A stretch of DNA of 13,401 bases, taken from positions 1-13,401 of the forward strand of contig DLYY01000037.1 of assembly GCA_003447535.1 (NCBI GenBank), given 5' to 3'. Below, piece by piece: positions 1 through 7,697 of this stretch (positions are counted from its first letter, which is position 1; each line of letters begins with the position of its first letter). The stretch is from Bacteroidota bacterium. Lineage in GTDB: Bacteria > Bacteroidota > Bacteroidia > Chitinophagales > UBA8649. A model generated the notes under the pieces. That model worked only from the letters and a program-made list of their open reading frames with translations, searched no databases and was not told the origin of the DNA. Both the position numbers and the translations under genes were made by a program.

Positions 1-1
1 G

Positions 2-421
2 ATTGTCCCCTATATTGCTACTTCTTGCTTTATTTTCTGGGCTTATTTCATGATGCGAAAAGGATCGGATCCGGTGATTGGGCAAATCGACATACTGACC
101 CATCATAACCCTTTGTTTGAGGCGATGTATTTAGGGGTTTTCTTTACCCTTGTACTCTTATTGCTGTCCACGTTGTTTTGGAAGGTAAGTGCTCATTCAG
201 CGAGTTCGGTAGCTCTTGTATTACTCGTTTACCATGTTGCACCTTACTCGAATGAAAGTGTTCTTCCGTGGTTTATTGCTAGCGTGCTGATTGCAGGCTT
301 TTCTGCGGCATCACGCCTTTATTTAAAGGCACATAGCATAGAACAGATTATCGCGGGATGGTTCCTGGGAATCGTTGGAATATCCCTTGGATTCTATTGG
401 GTATTTGATCTGGCAATCTGA
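2..421 (+). CDS. PAP2-family membrane phosphatase, 3' part (5' end outside window)
   Basis: The frame is open to the left edge, with residues upstream of the first in-window ATG at 50, so this is the C-terminal part of a larger gene. The fragment is hydrophobic with several membrane segments. Two short motifs match the PAP2 (type 2 phosphatidic acid phosphatase) active site: KVSAHS with its His at 194-196, the counterpart of the usual PSGH motif, and SRLYLKAH with its His at 332-334, the counterpart of SRxxxxxH. The position usually held by Asp after the second His is Gln (HSIEQ), a variation I believe is common in Bacteroidota members. The family dephosphorylates membrane lipid phosphates such as undecaprenyl pyrophosphate or phosphatidylglycerol phosphate; which one here is unknown. 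Its TGA stop directly abuts the stop codon of the convergent beta-barrel gene. Confidence 0.7.
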   Translation: MVPYIATSCFIFWAYFMMRKGSDPVIGQIDILTHHNPLFEAMYLGVFFTLVLLLLSTLFWKVSAHSASSVALVLLVYHVAPYSNESVLPWFIASVLIAGFSAASRLYLKAHSIEQIIAGWFLGIVGISLGFYWVFDLAI

Positions 422-1162
422 TTAAAAAGCACTAATAAACAGCGAAACAGACCACGGCGTCATTGACGGGCCCTTATCCTTTTTAAACAATCCCGTTAAG
501 CTGTAAAACCCTTGAATGTTCAGCGCACCAATACCAATTCTTGCAGTTGGTCCTGAGCGCAAAAAGTTCACATCACGGTATCGATTGGTGCGGAATACTT
601 GATAGTTTCCGTTTTCATTACGAACCTCTTTTTGATAGGATCGGAGCTTAAATCCAGTTTGCCACCCCAGCGCCCATTTAAAGGCTAGACCATTCCCTTT
701 TGGTTGACTTCTAAAGCGAAGTTCAATCGGGATGTTGTAATAGATTACACCGAGCTTACTTCTTCGAACGCTATCCTGATTACGAAAGTCAGCTGTTTCT
801 TGAAAGGATAACCCCGCTGAATCATGAACAAAACGACCATTGTGAAAGTAATTGTTCCACTGAAATCCACCACCAATGGCCAGGCTGAATTTCGATGGGG
901 ATTCTTTTGGGCCAAAGGGCATGTCCACAAAAAAGTCGTAGCCCACCTCAAGGGATGACCAATAAGGCCTAAAGCCATTTTCATTATGACTTAGTCGATT
1001 AAATCCAAGCCTTAGAACAAATTGATCGGTGTTATCCCCTATGTTCTCATTGGAGAGAGGCTCAGTTAAGGTAGCATCTAGATTTCTTTGAGCATAAAGG
1101 GCAGAACCCCCAACTAAAAAAATGGAAAAAGCTAGGAGTATAATAGACCGTACTATATACAT
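422..1162 (-). CDS. secreted outer-membrane beta-barrel protein
   Basis: The 246-residue product begins with a classic signal peptide: Arg at position 5, a hydrophobic stretch, and a probable cleavage after ALYA around residue 24. The mature part is rich in alternating polar/aromatic strands (for example LEVGYDFFVDMPFG, FSLAIGGGFQW, WSVSLFISAF) and ends in Phe, as expected of proteins inserted by the BAM machinery. This fits the Bacteroidota outer-membrane beta-barrel families of about 200-250 residues. I infer a small barrel in the outer membrane; no ligand or transport function can be assigned. The start at 1162 is the first Met ahead of the signal peptide, 37 bp from the divergent WYL regulator, which could control it. 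Confidence 0.75.
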   Translation of the reverse strand: MYIVRSIILLAFSIFLVGGSALYAQRNLDATLTEPLSNENIGDNTDQFVLRLGFNRLSHNENGFRPYWSSLEVGYDFFVDMPFGPKESPSKFSLAIGGGFQWNNYFHNGRFVHDSAGLSFQETADFRNQDSVRRSKLGVIYYNIPIELRFRSQPKGNGLAFKWALGWQTGFKLRSYQKEVRNENGNYQVFRTNRYRDVNFLRSGPTARIGIGALNIQGFYSLTGLFKKDKGPSMTPWSVSLFISAF

Positions 1163-1199
1163 AATGATTAATTTATGGTGAATTTAAACAAAGATTTAC
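1163..1199. promoter_or_regulatory. short divergent intergenic region, probable promoter/operator space
   Basis: Only 37 A/T-rich bases separate the start of the beta-barrel gene (minus strand) from the start of the WYL regulator (plus strand). Any upstream control elements for both genes must lie here or inside the coding sequences. I did not find a convincing pair of Bacteroidota promoter boxes (TTTG and TAnnTTTG at normal spacing), so the assignment rests on gene arrangement only. Confidence 0.35.
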
Positions 1200-2228
1200 A
1201 TGCCAAAGAATAAGCATGCAGCTATTCGCTATAAGATTATTGACAAGATGTTAACCAGCACTTCAAAGCCCTATCCAAGCAAAGAAGATATTCTAGATAA
1301 ACTGCGCAACGACCTAAAGGATTCCATCAGCGAACGCACGCTTCAAGAAGACCTGAGCGCCATGCGCTTTGATGAAGGCCTTGGGTTTAATGCACCCATT
1401 CGCTACAGCAGAAAATATGGGGGCTATTATTATGAAGACTCCAAATACTCCATTGCAAAACTACCTATCTCTAGCAATGACCGAGAGGCCCTTGATATGG
1501 CCGCGTTGATTTTAAAACAATACGATAGCCTGCCCATTTTTAGTGAATTCTCTAATGTCGTCACTAAGCTTCAAACCGTACTCGATGGTGTGGTATCTGA
1601 TTCTATTGAAGCGCGTCGTCAAATGATTCAGTTTGAGGAAAGTCCTAACTATAAAGGTTTAGACCTCATTCAGCCATTACTGCGGGCTGTAGAGCAGCAG
1701 TATCGAATAGATTTCACTTACCAAGGCTTTTTAAGCGCGGAAAAACGGCATGAAGACTTAGAGCCTTTGTTGCTTAAAGAATGGAGACAAATGTGGTATG
1801 TTATTGGGCGCTACAATAATGGATCCTCCACAAAATCTTATCCTTTTGCGCTTGATAGGATAACTAATCTAGAAGTAAAGGAATCCGAAGGCTTTACTTT
1901 TCCATATGACTTTAATGCACGTGATCATTATGCCCACGCGTATGGCATTTACAGAATGGATGGAAAACCCGAACGGGTGAAGCTCAGGATCTTTAGCAAG
2001 ACGATCAGGGGGATCTTGCGCAATAATCCATTTCACGCTTCACAGAAGATTACAAAAGAAGGTGAAGATTATATGGATATAGAGCTTTCGGTATTTCCAA
2101 CGCCTGATTTAGAGGGTGATATCTTACGATTTTGCCCTGAGATACAAGTACTCTCCCCCAAAACATTGAGTGATAACATCGCAAAGCGCATTCAAGACGG
2201 CTTGAGTCGAATGTCAAATAATCAGTGA
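1200..2228 (+). CDS. WYL-domain transcriptional regulator
   Basis: The product has 342 residues. Residues about 1-85 look like a winged helix-turn-helix DNA-binding region, including SISERTLQEDLSAMR, which resembles the recognition-helix region of HTH-11/DeoR-like regulators. Residues about 155-250 form a WYL module: DFTYQG, then EWRQMWYVIGRY at 194-205, then FALDRI. A C-terminal extension (about 255-338) matches the usual WYL C-terminal part. WYL proteins are ligand-sensing regulators that bind nucleic acids or nucleotides and act as repressors or activators, in some cases of defence or DNA-damage genes. Here it is divergent from the beta-barrel gene, 37 bp away, so regulation of that gene and of itself is the first guess. 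Nothing in the sequence ties it to the exporter operon. Confidence 0.85.
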   Translation: MPKNKHAAIRYKIIDKMLTSTSKPYPSKEDILDKLRNDLKDSISERTLQEDLSAMRFDEGLGFNAPIRYSRKYGGYYYEDSKYSIAKLPISSNDREALDMAALILKQYDSLPIFSEFSNVVTKLQTVLDGVVSDSIEARRQMIQFEESPNYKGLDLIQPLLRAVEQQYRIDFTYQGFLSAEKRHEDLEPLLLKEWRQMWYVIGRYNNGSSTKSYPFALDRITNLEVKESEGFTFPYDFNARDHYAHAYGIYRMDGKPERVKLRIFSKTIRGILRNNPFHASQKITKEGEDYMDIELSVFPTPDLEGDILRFCPEIQVLSPKTLSDNIAKRIQDGLSRMSNNQ

Positions 2229-2259
2229 CACGGTGATTATAAAAAAAAGATTGACCAAA

Positions 2260-2289
2260 CACTAAAACACATATAGGCAGTGTTTTGTG
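2260..2289. repeat. imperfect inverted repeat downstream of the WYL gene
   Basis: CACtAAAACAC at 2260-2270 is complementary to GTGTTTTGTG at 2280-2289, with one bulged T and a 9-base loop. It lies 31 bases after the WYL stop codon and 28 bases before the ATG of the small TPR-like gene. The stem is A/T-rich and no clean T-run follows, so it is a poor intrinsic terminator. It could instead be an operator palindrome or a leader hairpin. Seen directly; function unknown. Confidence 0.4.
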
Positions 2290-2317
2290 TGGTTTACTTT
2301 GGGATAAATTAGTCGCA

Positions 2318-2734
2318 ATGCAAACTACACTTTCCTTTACCTCCCCCTTGGATGCTAACAAATTTTCTCACTCGTCGAGACGTCTGGCACCTCGGCGCAA
2401 TTACACACAAGAGTTAACGTCTCGTCTTTCGCTTGCCTGTACTCTTGTCAATAGGGGAAATATTTTTTTAGCGAAAAAGCTTGCAAGAGAAGTCGCTCTA
2501 AAAGCTCAGTCGCTAGGTATGTATATAGAGTTTGAGGCGAAAGCGTTTCTCGGGATTATCGCCTATGATCAGGGAGATTGGGTGAGTGCTCGTCTGCACT
2601 TCTTCCAGGCGAAAGCCTCTCTTTATCCCCAGCATCCGAGTTACGCTTCAGATTGCAGGTATATCGACTTTTTGCTAAAGCGATTGGACAATCATTCTAC
2701 ACCCAAGCAGTGTAAAATTTCCTTAGCAGCCTGA
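2318..2734 (+). CDS. small TPR-like hypothetical protein
   Basis: The product is 138 residues from the ATG at 2318. The same frame extends to a TTG at 2285, but that would place the inverted repeat inside the gene, and ATG is the commoner start. Residues 1-30 are polar, Ser/Arg-rich and without a signal peptide. Residues about 31-125 are predicted helical with two TPR-like helix pairs: LACTLVNRGNIFLAKKLARE and FLGIIAYDQGDWVSARLHFF, which carry the small/large residue pattern of TPR units. This suggests a cytoplasmic protein-protein interaction role; I do not recognise the family. It is preceded by 89 bp of intergenic DNA, and its TGA stop abuts the stop codon of the convergent glycosyltransferase-like gene. 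Confidence 0.6.
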   Translation: MQTTLSFTSPLDANKFSHSSRRLAPRRNYTQELTSRLSLACTLVNRGNIFLAKKLAREVALKAQSLGMYIEFEAKAFLGIIAYDQGDWVSARLHFFQAKASLYPQHPSYASDCRYIDFLLKRLDNHSTPKQCKISLAA

Positions 2735-3622
2735 TTACTTGAGCTGGTTCCAGCGCTTTTGGTTGAGTGAAAAGCCAAGCTTTCGGCGCCAATTCCACAA
2801 TTTCCATTCGAAAAAGTCTCGGGTAGATAAGCTTGGATTAAGTCCCCATCTCCACAAGTTTTTTGGAAAAGGTCTAAGAGCATAAGGAAATTTGTGAAGA
2901 TTTTCTTTCCAGGGTATGGCCTTCTTTATCCGATTAAAGGCTTGCCGATTATGCTTGTAAAGCACAGGGTCAACAGGCGGCATAACCTCCAAACCAATAT
3001 GTCTTGTGAGGTTAGCATTGGGAAGAAAAAGAGGGTTTTCAGATAAGGAAAATACCCAGTGGGCTAACCCTACACCAATAAAGGGGATTCCAAGACAAAT
3101 GGAATCCATGTCCATCGATCGCAGGAGATCCGGCGAGAAAACAAAACAGTCAAATCCTGGGTGAATCATACCCTTATCGGCAAAGATTGCAGGTAAATCA
3201 TCCACGCGATCAAGAGTTATTGTAACGCGTTGACGGTTTATTACAAGCGCATCATGACCTTTCTTCAGATAGTATGCCACACTTTCATAGAAATGCGGTG
3301 TTAGTATGATGTCGCAGTTGGTATAAACTAAGTAGTCACATGGTATGTGGTCCTTGGCAGCATCTAAAATCTCTTGAATAAGAGGCAAAGGTTTTGTGGC
3401 ATCGGGCAGGAAATCTTTAACAGACTGTTGCAGAGAAGGCAAACTATTGATTTCTGTATGGCCAAGCAATGTTCCTCCTTCTTGAATGGCAAAAAGATCT
3501 ACCTTTCCTTGCTTGAAAAAAGCCTTAGCATCTACCATGCTTTTCAGCGTAATCTCCTGTAATGAAAAGAGATTGGGGTTTTCCTCTACCTTTACTGTGT
3601 TGATGATGTGACCAAGTTTCAT
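2735..3622 (-). CDS. putative GT-A-like glycosyltransferase
   Basis: The product is 295 residues from the ATG at 3622; an upstream in-frame TTG at 3631 would overlap the divergent gene and is not preferred. The core has features of a GT-A fold: YLVYTNCDIIL around residues 98-108, where NCD takes the place of the DxD metal/nucleotide-sugar motif after a beta strand, followed by a helix (HFYESVAYYLKKG) and a strand (ALVINRQRV). Further on, GFDCFVF (about 156-162) and CLGIPFIGVGLAHW resemble acceptor-side motifs of bacterial family-A glycosyltransferase-like proteins. No membrane segment or signal peptide is visible, so it is probably cytoplasmic. The position beside a polysaccharide-export operon supports a role in glycan assembly. 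Donor and acceptor are unknown, and the family call is by motif only. Confidence 0.55.
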   Translation of the reverse strand: MKLGHIINTVKVEENPNLFSLQEITLKSMVDAKAFFKQGKVDLFAIQEGGTLLGHTEINSLPSLQQSVKDFLPDATKPLPLIQEILDAAKDHIPCDYLVYTNCDIILTPHFYESVAYYLKKGHDALVINRQRVTITLDRVDDLPAIFADKGMIHPGFDCFVFSPDLLRSMDMDSICLGIPFIGVGLAHWVFSLSENPLFLPNANLTRHIGLEVMPPVDPVLYKHNRQAFNRIKKAIPWKENLHKFPYALRPFPKNLWRWGLNPSLSTRDFFEWKLWNWRRKLGFSLNQKRWNQLK

Positions 3623-3623
3623 A

Positions 3624-4487
3624 ATGCCCAACTCTTCGAAATATACATCAACTTCTAAGGAAGTATCGCGATATAGCGCTGAATCGATGGGATTTTTTGC
3701 TCATCTACTCTCGATATGGCAGCACAGGCGGCTTATTCAAACGCTAGGTTTTCGAGATATTCGGCTAAGATATACAAAAACAAAGTTGGGTTTCGTTTGG
3801 ATAATCGCCCAGCCTTTAATGGCAGCCGCCATTTTTCAGTTGTTTTTTACGAAGTTGTTTGTCTTTGATGTGGGTCTTCCTGAGGGTATTCCTTTTTTTC
3901 TTTTTGCCTTTATTGGGTTTACAGGTTGGCTTTTATTTACTAATGTTATGTATGGTGTGGGACAGGCATTGATCACAGAAGAACAATTGATACAAAAAGT
4001 AGCATTTCCTAAAATCATTTTACTATTATCTAAGGGGATACAACCCATTTTGGATTTTGTGGTGTGTAATATCGTGGCAGGAGGAATAGCCCTACTATTT
4101 TTTCCAATCCCGATTCAATGGAAAATTCTTTGGTGGTTTCCGGCTACCTTATCCATAGTATGTATAGGATTTGTCCTTGGCCTTTGGTCGTCAATACTTT
4201 CTAGAAAATACCGAGACGTTCTTCATTTGCTTCCATTTATAGGGAATTTTGGAATATGGTTGACGCCGGTTTTCTACTCTACTGAGTTGATTCCCCACGC
4301 CTGGCGTGCTTATCTACAGATCAACCCGTTGGTTTCCTATATAGAAATGCTTCGACTAAGCTTTTTTGGCCAAGCATGGGTGAGCTATCCCGCTTTTTTT
4401 ATATCCCTTGGAATCCTAGTGCTTTTTGGACTCATGGGCATAATTTACTTATATCGCGTTGAGCATGAATTTGCCGACGCCCATTAG
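3624..4487 (+). CDS. wzm: ABC-2 polysaccharide/O-antigen export permease (Wzm type)
   Basis: This is the inner-membrane permease half of an ABC exporter that moves undecaprenyl-linked polysaccharide from cytoplasm to periplasm. The 287-residue product carries the hallmarks of the family: an amphipathic N-terminal helix leading to RDIRLRYTKTKLGFVW (44-59), QPL, about six hydrophobic segments, SRKYRDV in the middle loop, LTPVFYS, INPLVSYIEMLR, and the C-terminal EHEFADAH. Length is normal (family about 260-290). The partner ATPase is not next door but 5.6 kb downstream, at 10140. An ATG at 3687 (residue 22) would also give a complete permease and leave 64 bp for divergent promoters; the choice between 3624 and 3687 is open. 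A TAnnTTTG-like box (TACCTTTA, 3587-3594) lies 29 bp before 3624 but lacks a clear partner box. Confidence 0.9.
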   Translation: MPNSSKYTSTSKEVSRYSAESMGFFAHLLSIWQHRRLIQTLGFRDIRLRYTKTKLGFVWIIAQPLMAAAIFQLFFTKLFVFDVGLPEGIPFFLFAFIGFTGWLLFTNVMYGVGQALITEEQLIQKVAFPKIILLLSKGIQPILDFVVCNIVAGGIALLFFPIPIQWKILWWFPATLSIVCIGFVLGLWSSILSRKYRDVLHLLPFIGNFGIWLTPVFYSTELIPHAWRAYLQINPLVSYIEMLRLSFFGQAWVSYPAFFISLGILVLFGLMGIIYLYRVEHEFADAH

Positions 4488-4504
4488 CCCTAACACGTAT
4501 AGCC

Positions 4505-5359
4505 ATGACTCCAACGCTGTTTAGAGAAAAAAAAGTAAACAAAACATTAGAAAAGAAAGGATATGTCCGCTTTCCCTTTCTTTCTACATCTGCTGTAGAG
4601 GCATTAAGAATGGCCTTTATGCAGCACAAACAATCGACAGGAGAGGGTTTCTGCGCCACCATGTTTTCCGATGACGTGAAATATAGGCAATGGGCTAATG
4701 AGCTAATTTGCCAAGCATTTAACACCGCCTTTACAAAATATTGCCAACCCCAATTCCATCTTCTTTATGGCAACTTTATGGTAAAATATCCAGGAGAGGA
4801 CAGCAAAATGCCTCTTCATCAGGATTGGACTTACATCGAAGAAACTCAGAATTCCCGCTCCTATGCCATTTGGATTCCGTTGCAGGATTTGCACGGGGAA
4901 AATGGATCTCTAGAAGTACTTGAGGGAAGCCATAGAGCGGGTAATCAATGGCGTGGTCCTGGCACAACATGCCCCTTTCAAGAACACGAGCCATTGATTC
5001 GTGAACAAGGCATGTTGAGTGCTCAGCACCTTAAGACTGGGGAGGCTATAGTTTGGGATCATAGGCTGGCTCATGCTAGTCCGCCCAATTTGACGAACAC
5101 GCCGAGAATTGCAGTTACGGCAATTATCACGCCAAAGGATGAGCAAACCCTCCACTGTGTGATCCCGGATGAAGCAAAAGAACATGGCCAAATAGTTTTG
5201 ACGGACTCTTCCTTTTATACCCATTATACGATCGGAGATATTGCAGACTATCCACGAAGTGCTCAGTTTCAAAGAGAATATGCAAAAACTACGCTTCAAG
5301 ACATCAAAAGATGGCGCGAAAAAGCACTTTCTCGGGGATTTTTGTTTTCAAAATGGTAG
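4505..5359 (+). CDS. PhyH-family Fe(II)/2-oxoglutarate-dependent dioxygenase
   Basis: The 284-residue, single-domain protein has an intact facial triad and cosubstrate site: HQD at 105-107 (PLHQDWTYIEE), distal His190 (LAHASPPNL) and Arg201 (PRIAV), the usual 2-oxoglutarate carboxylate ligand. GSHR at 141-144 and the IWIPL strand are also typical of phytanoyl-CoA dioxygenase-like enzymes. These enzymes hydroxylate or otherwise oxidise an unactivated C-H bond using O2 and 2-oxoglutarate; substrates in the family range from acyl-CoAs to sugars and small metabolites. It follows the permease gene by 17 bp with no terminator, so the two are likely co-transcribed. The N-terminal part (VEALR, GEGF.ATM.S.DV.YR) closely resembles domain 1 of the triple-domain protein at 7698, which suggests common descent by duplication. 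The substrate is unknown; a lipid-linked glycan is inferred from context. Confidence 0.85.
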   Translation: MTPTLFREKKVNKTLEKKGYVRFPFLSTSAVEALRMAFMQHKQSTGEGFCATMFSDDVKYRQWANELICQAFNTAFTKYCQPQFHLLYGNFMVKYPGEDSKMPLHQDWTYIEETQNSRSYAIWIPLQDLHGENGSLEVLEGSHRAGNQWRGPGTTCPFQEHEPLIREQGMLSAQHLKTGEAIVWDHRLAHASPPNLTNTPRIAVTAIITPKDEQTLHCVIPDEAKEHGQIVLTDSSFYTHYTIGDIADYPRSAQFQREYAKTTLQDIKRWREKALSRGFLFSKW

Positions 5360-5369
5360 ATTAGAACGC

Positions 5370-6194
5370 ATGAAACATCCGGTTTTTAATGATGCTGCGC
5401 TTCAAAAGAAATTTGATGTTAAGGGTTATGTAATTCTGGATGCGTTTTCGCAGGAGGAGATGAATAAGACGGTCCGCTATATGGATGAGCTCTACATTGA
5501 AAGCCGAGCGGCAGAGAAACATATTGATTCTGATTATGATCTGAGCTTTTTTGCTTCGAGTGCAGAATACAAAGCACGATTACGAGAAAAGGTATCAAAT
5601 TATTTCACGAAGTTTTTAGCCGAAACTCTAGCGGATTATGAGCCATTGATTGTCAATTTATTCTTTAAAGAACCGGGGAAAGGAGAGGTGCCTATTCATC
5701 AAAATTGGACCTTTGTTGACGAGAGCCAATACACTTCGGTTTCGATTTGGATGCCCTTATGCGACGTTAGCAGACACAACGGCACTCTAGAGGTTATACC
5801 TGGAACTCATACAACTCTGACCCCCTTCCGGAGCCCTACTATTCCTTGGGTTTTTACTGGCTATGAAGAGGATATTAAGGCAAGGTGGATGCAGCCCCTT
5901 ACCTTGAAGCTGGGTCAAATTGCAGTCTTGGATGATGCTTTGCTTCATTATTCTGGAGCAAACAAATCGCCTGAGGCAAGACCCTCGATTCAGTTAATCA
6001 TGAAACCCAAAGCTGCTCAGGCCTTACATTACTATCGCAGTAAAGAGGATGTGCTTACCGTACACGATGTAGATGCAACCTTTTTTGACACCTTTGTGCA
6101 AACCGAGACACCTAGTGCTCCTATTCAAAAGGTTATGCCCTTTGAATACCGCCAAGCGACTCCTGCTCAAATCAACCCACTCGGAAAGCCATGA
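5370..6194 (+). CDS. PhyH-family dioxygenase-like protein with altered metal site (HQN)
   Basis: The product is 274 residues from the ATG at 5370, 10 bp after the previous stop. The frame is open further upstream to a TTG at 5241, but that would overlap the preceding gene by 119 bp, and homology to the sister proteins begins just after residue 1 (LQKKFDVKGYVILDAF). The fold motifs are those of PhyH: IHQNWTFVDE at 109-118, SIWMPL, GTH at 145-147, distal His193 (LLHYSG) and Arg204. The first motif reads His110-Gln-Asn112, where the sister domains have His-x-Asp. The Asp normally coordinates iron, so activity may be altered or lost. It could be a non-catalytic partner of the neighbouring enzymes, or Asn may still support the reaction. 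It overlaps the next gene by 4 bp (ATGA), which suggests translational coupling. Confidence 0.8.
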   Translation: MKHPVFNDAALQKKFDVKGYVILDAFSQEEMNKTVRYMDELYIESRAAEKHIDSDYDLSFFASSAEYKARLREKVSNYFTKFLAETLADYEPLIVNLFFKEPGKGEVPIHQNWTFVDESQYTSVSIWMPLCDVSRHNGTLEVIPGTHTTLTPFRSPTIPWVFTGYEEDIKARWMQPLTLKLGQIAVLDDALLHYSGANKSPEARPSIQLIMKPKAAQALHYYRSKEDVLTVHDVDATFFDTFVQTETPSAPIQKVMPFEYRQATPAQINPLGKP

Positions 6195-7672
6195 GCAATG
6201 CCTTGTCTTCATTGGGCTTTTGCAAGCTAGGCCTCATGTCAGAATCCTGGGTGTGTAGACTTCAAGAGGAGGTTCCAGTGTTAGTGACGAATTGGTCGGG
6301 TCGACAAGGATTTTATTCAACAATGAACGAAGACGACTCTGCATTTAAACAAAAGGTTCAAGCAAGATTATCGGCTATGATGGAAGATTGGCTAACTGAA
6401 CATTTTCCGACGCACCGTCTTTTATTGGTAAGCTTAGTCGTTAAGTTTCCGCAAGGAGATCAAATAGTCGGTCTTCACCGTGATTGGGCTTATGTTGATG
6501 AGACAAAATGTAACTCATTGAATTTTTGGATTCCTTTAGAAGATGTTGATGAGCAAAGAGGATGTATACATATTGTGCGAGGCAGTCATCGTTCCGCATC
6601 GCCTTTCCGTGGAACCCCTTTTGTTTCTATGCCCAAACACCTTGAGGAAAATATAATGCAAGGGGCTGAGGCACTGCCTATGACGAAGGGTGAGGTATTG
6701 GTATATGACTCCCGGCTACTTCATTTTTCTAATCCATGTTCTGGAAAAAACCCCAGAATAGCAGTAGCTGGAGTGATTATTCCTTCGGAGGCACAACCTA
6801 TTCATTATAGTTTTAATGAAGGGCAATGTGTAACCTACGATGCTAGCGGCGATTTTTTTTCAACCATTACACCGGAAAAAACCATAGCTGCACCGATTCT
6901 ATCGACAGAAAATGATATTGCCAAAGTCAGTTACTACTACGATAGGGTTAACCATGAATACATGCAACATTATGGTGAGCATATTCAAGCGTTTCGCCCT
7001 ACTGAAGACGCCCTTCTCTTTAACCATATGGTAGAATCAATGAAACTGAGTGAGGGTCTCCAGGTGGTGGATGCGGGATGTGGCGTTGGGGGTAGTATGC
7101 GTGCACTTGCCGAACGGGTTAAGGCCCACTTCAAAGGATTTACTCTTTCGACTGTCCAAGTTGAAGAGGGTCGGTTGAAAAACCAAAAGCACTCCGCCAA
7201 GGAATGCTTAGAAATCGACTATGGTGACTATCATCACTTAGCTCAACTAGTAGCCAGGCAAAGTGTAGACAGGGTGCTATTTATCGAATCGCTTGGGCAT
7301 TCTACTCAACTGCATCGTGCGGTACAAAGTGCGGAGGCCATTTTAAAGCCAGGTGGAATTCTCTACATAAAAGACTTTTTCCCGTTCTATCGAAAAGATG
7401 AAGATTTACGTCGGCAGCAAGAAGAAGTCATTGAGCGAATCAATCAATATTACGCGTATAATGTGATTGATTTTGAGCATTTGATGCAGTGCTTGAGAAA
7501 AGAGGGACTAAGAATTTTAACGATTCAAGCCTTTCCATTTGAGGATGATATTACTAAGCGTTTTGCGTTTGAAGAAGCCCTAGATATCGATTTGTTTGAA
7601 GGTAAGCCCGAGTTTCGAGTAGCCGAATGGTTGGAGATTGTAGTTCAAAAACCAATTAATCCAATGTATTAA
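6191..7672 (+). CDS. PhyH dioxygenase-SAM methyltransferase fusion protein
   Basis: A single 493-residue chain joins two enzymes. Residues about 5-235 are a PhyH domain with HRD at 96-98 (LHRDWAYVDE), GSHR at 131-134, distal His178 (LLHFSN) and Arg189, so the iron and 2-oxoglutarate ligands look complete. Residues about 245-490 are a class I SAM-dependent methyltransferase: YYYDRVNHEYMQHYG, then motif I VVDAGCGVGGS (292-302), then FTLSTVQVEEGR, an acidic IDYGDY, ESLGHS, and AILKPGGILYIKDFF. This arrangement resembles small-molecule or lipid methyltransferases of the sterol/cyclopropane/Methyltransf_11 type, not protein or rRNA methylases. The likely role is sequential oxidation and O- or C-methylation of one substrate. 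The start overlaps the previous stop by 4 bp. A 25-bp gap follows before the next gene. Confidence 0.85.
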   Translation: MSNALSSLGFCKLGLMSESWVCRLQEEVPVLVTNWSGRQGFYSTMNEDDSAFKQKVQARLSAMMEDWLTEHFPTHRLLLVSLVVKFPQGDQIVGLHRDWAYVDETKCNSLNFWIPLEDVDEQRGCIHIVRGSHRSASPFRGTPFVSMPKHLEENIMQGAEALPMTKGEVLVYDSRLLHFSNPCSGKNPRIAVAGVIIPSEAQPIHYSFNEGQCVTYDASGDFFSTITPEKTIAAPILSTENDIAKVSYYYDRVNHEYMQHYGEHIQAFRPTEDALLFNHMVESMKLSEGLQVVDAGCGVGGSMRALAERVKAHFKGFTLSTVQVEEGRLKNQKHSAKECLEIDYGDYHHLAQLVARQSVDRVLFIESLGHSTQLHRAVQSAEAILKPGGILYIKDFFPFYRKDEDLRRQQEEVIERINQYYAYNVIDFEHLMQCLRKEGLRILTIQAFPFEDDITKRFAFEEALDIDLFEGKPEFRVAEWLEIVVQKPINPMY

Positions 7673-7697
7673 TGCTGGATTACGATATTTTTATACC

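Noticed and set aside
2285..2317. TTG start for the small TPR-like gene
   Set aside because: An in-frame ATG at 2318 is a commoner start, and the added residues show no conserved feature; it would also lie inside the inverted repeat.
3623..3631. TTG start for the minus-strand glycosyltransferase-like gene
   Set aside because: It adds only three residues and overlaps the permease start; ATG at 3622 is adequate.
4910..5299. 129-residue open frame on the minus strand inside the first PhyH gene
   Set aside because: It lies wholly opposite a gene with clear catalytic motifs, has no recognisable domain and reads as a shadow frame.
5241..5369. Longer form of the second PhyH protein starting at a TTG at 5241
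   Set aside because: It would overlap the preceding gene by 119 bp, uses a rare start, and PhyH similarity starts only after the ATG at 5370.
6191..7672. Direct homologue of the WbdD kinase-methyltransferase
   Set aside because: No kinase domain or coiled-coil ruler is visible; only the idea of terminal methylation is shared.
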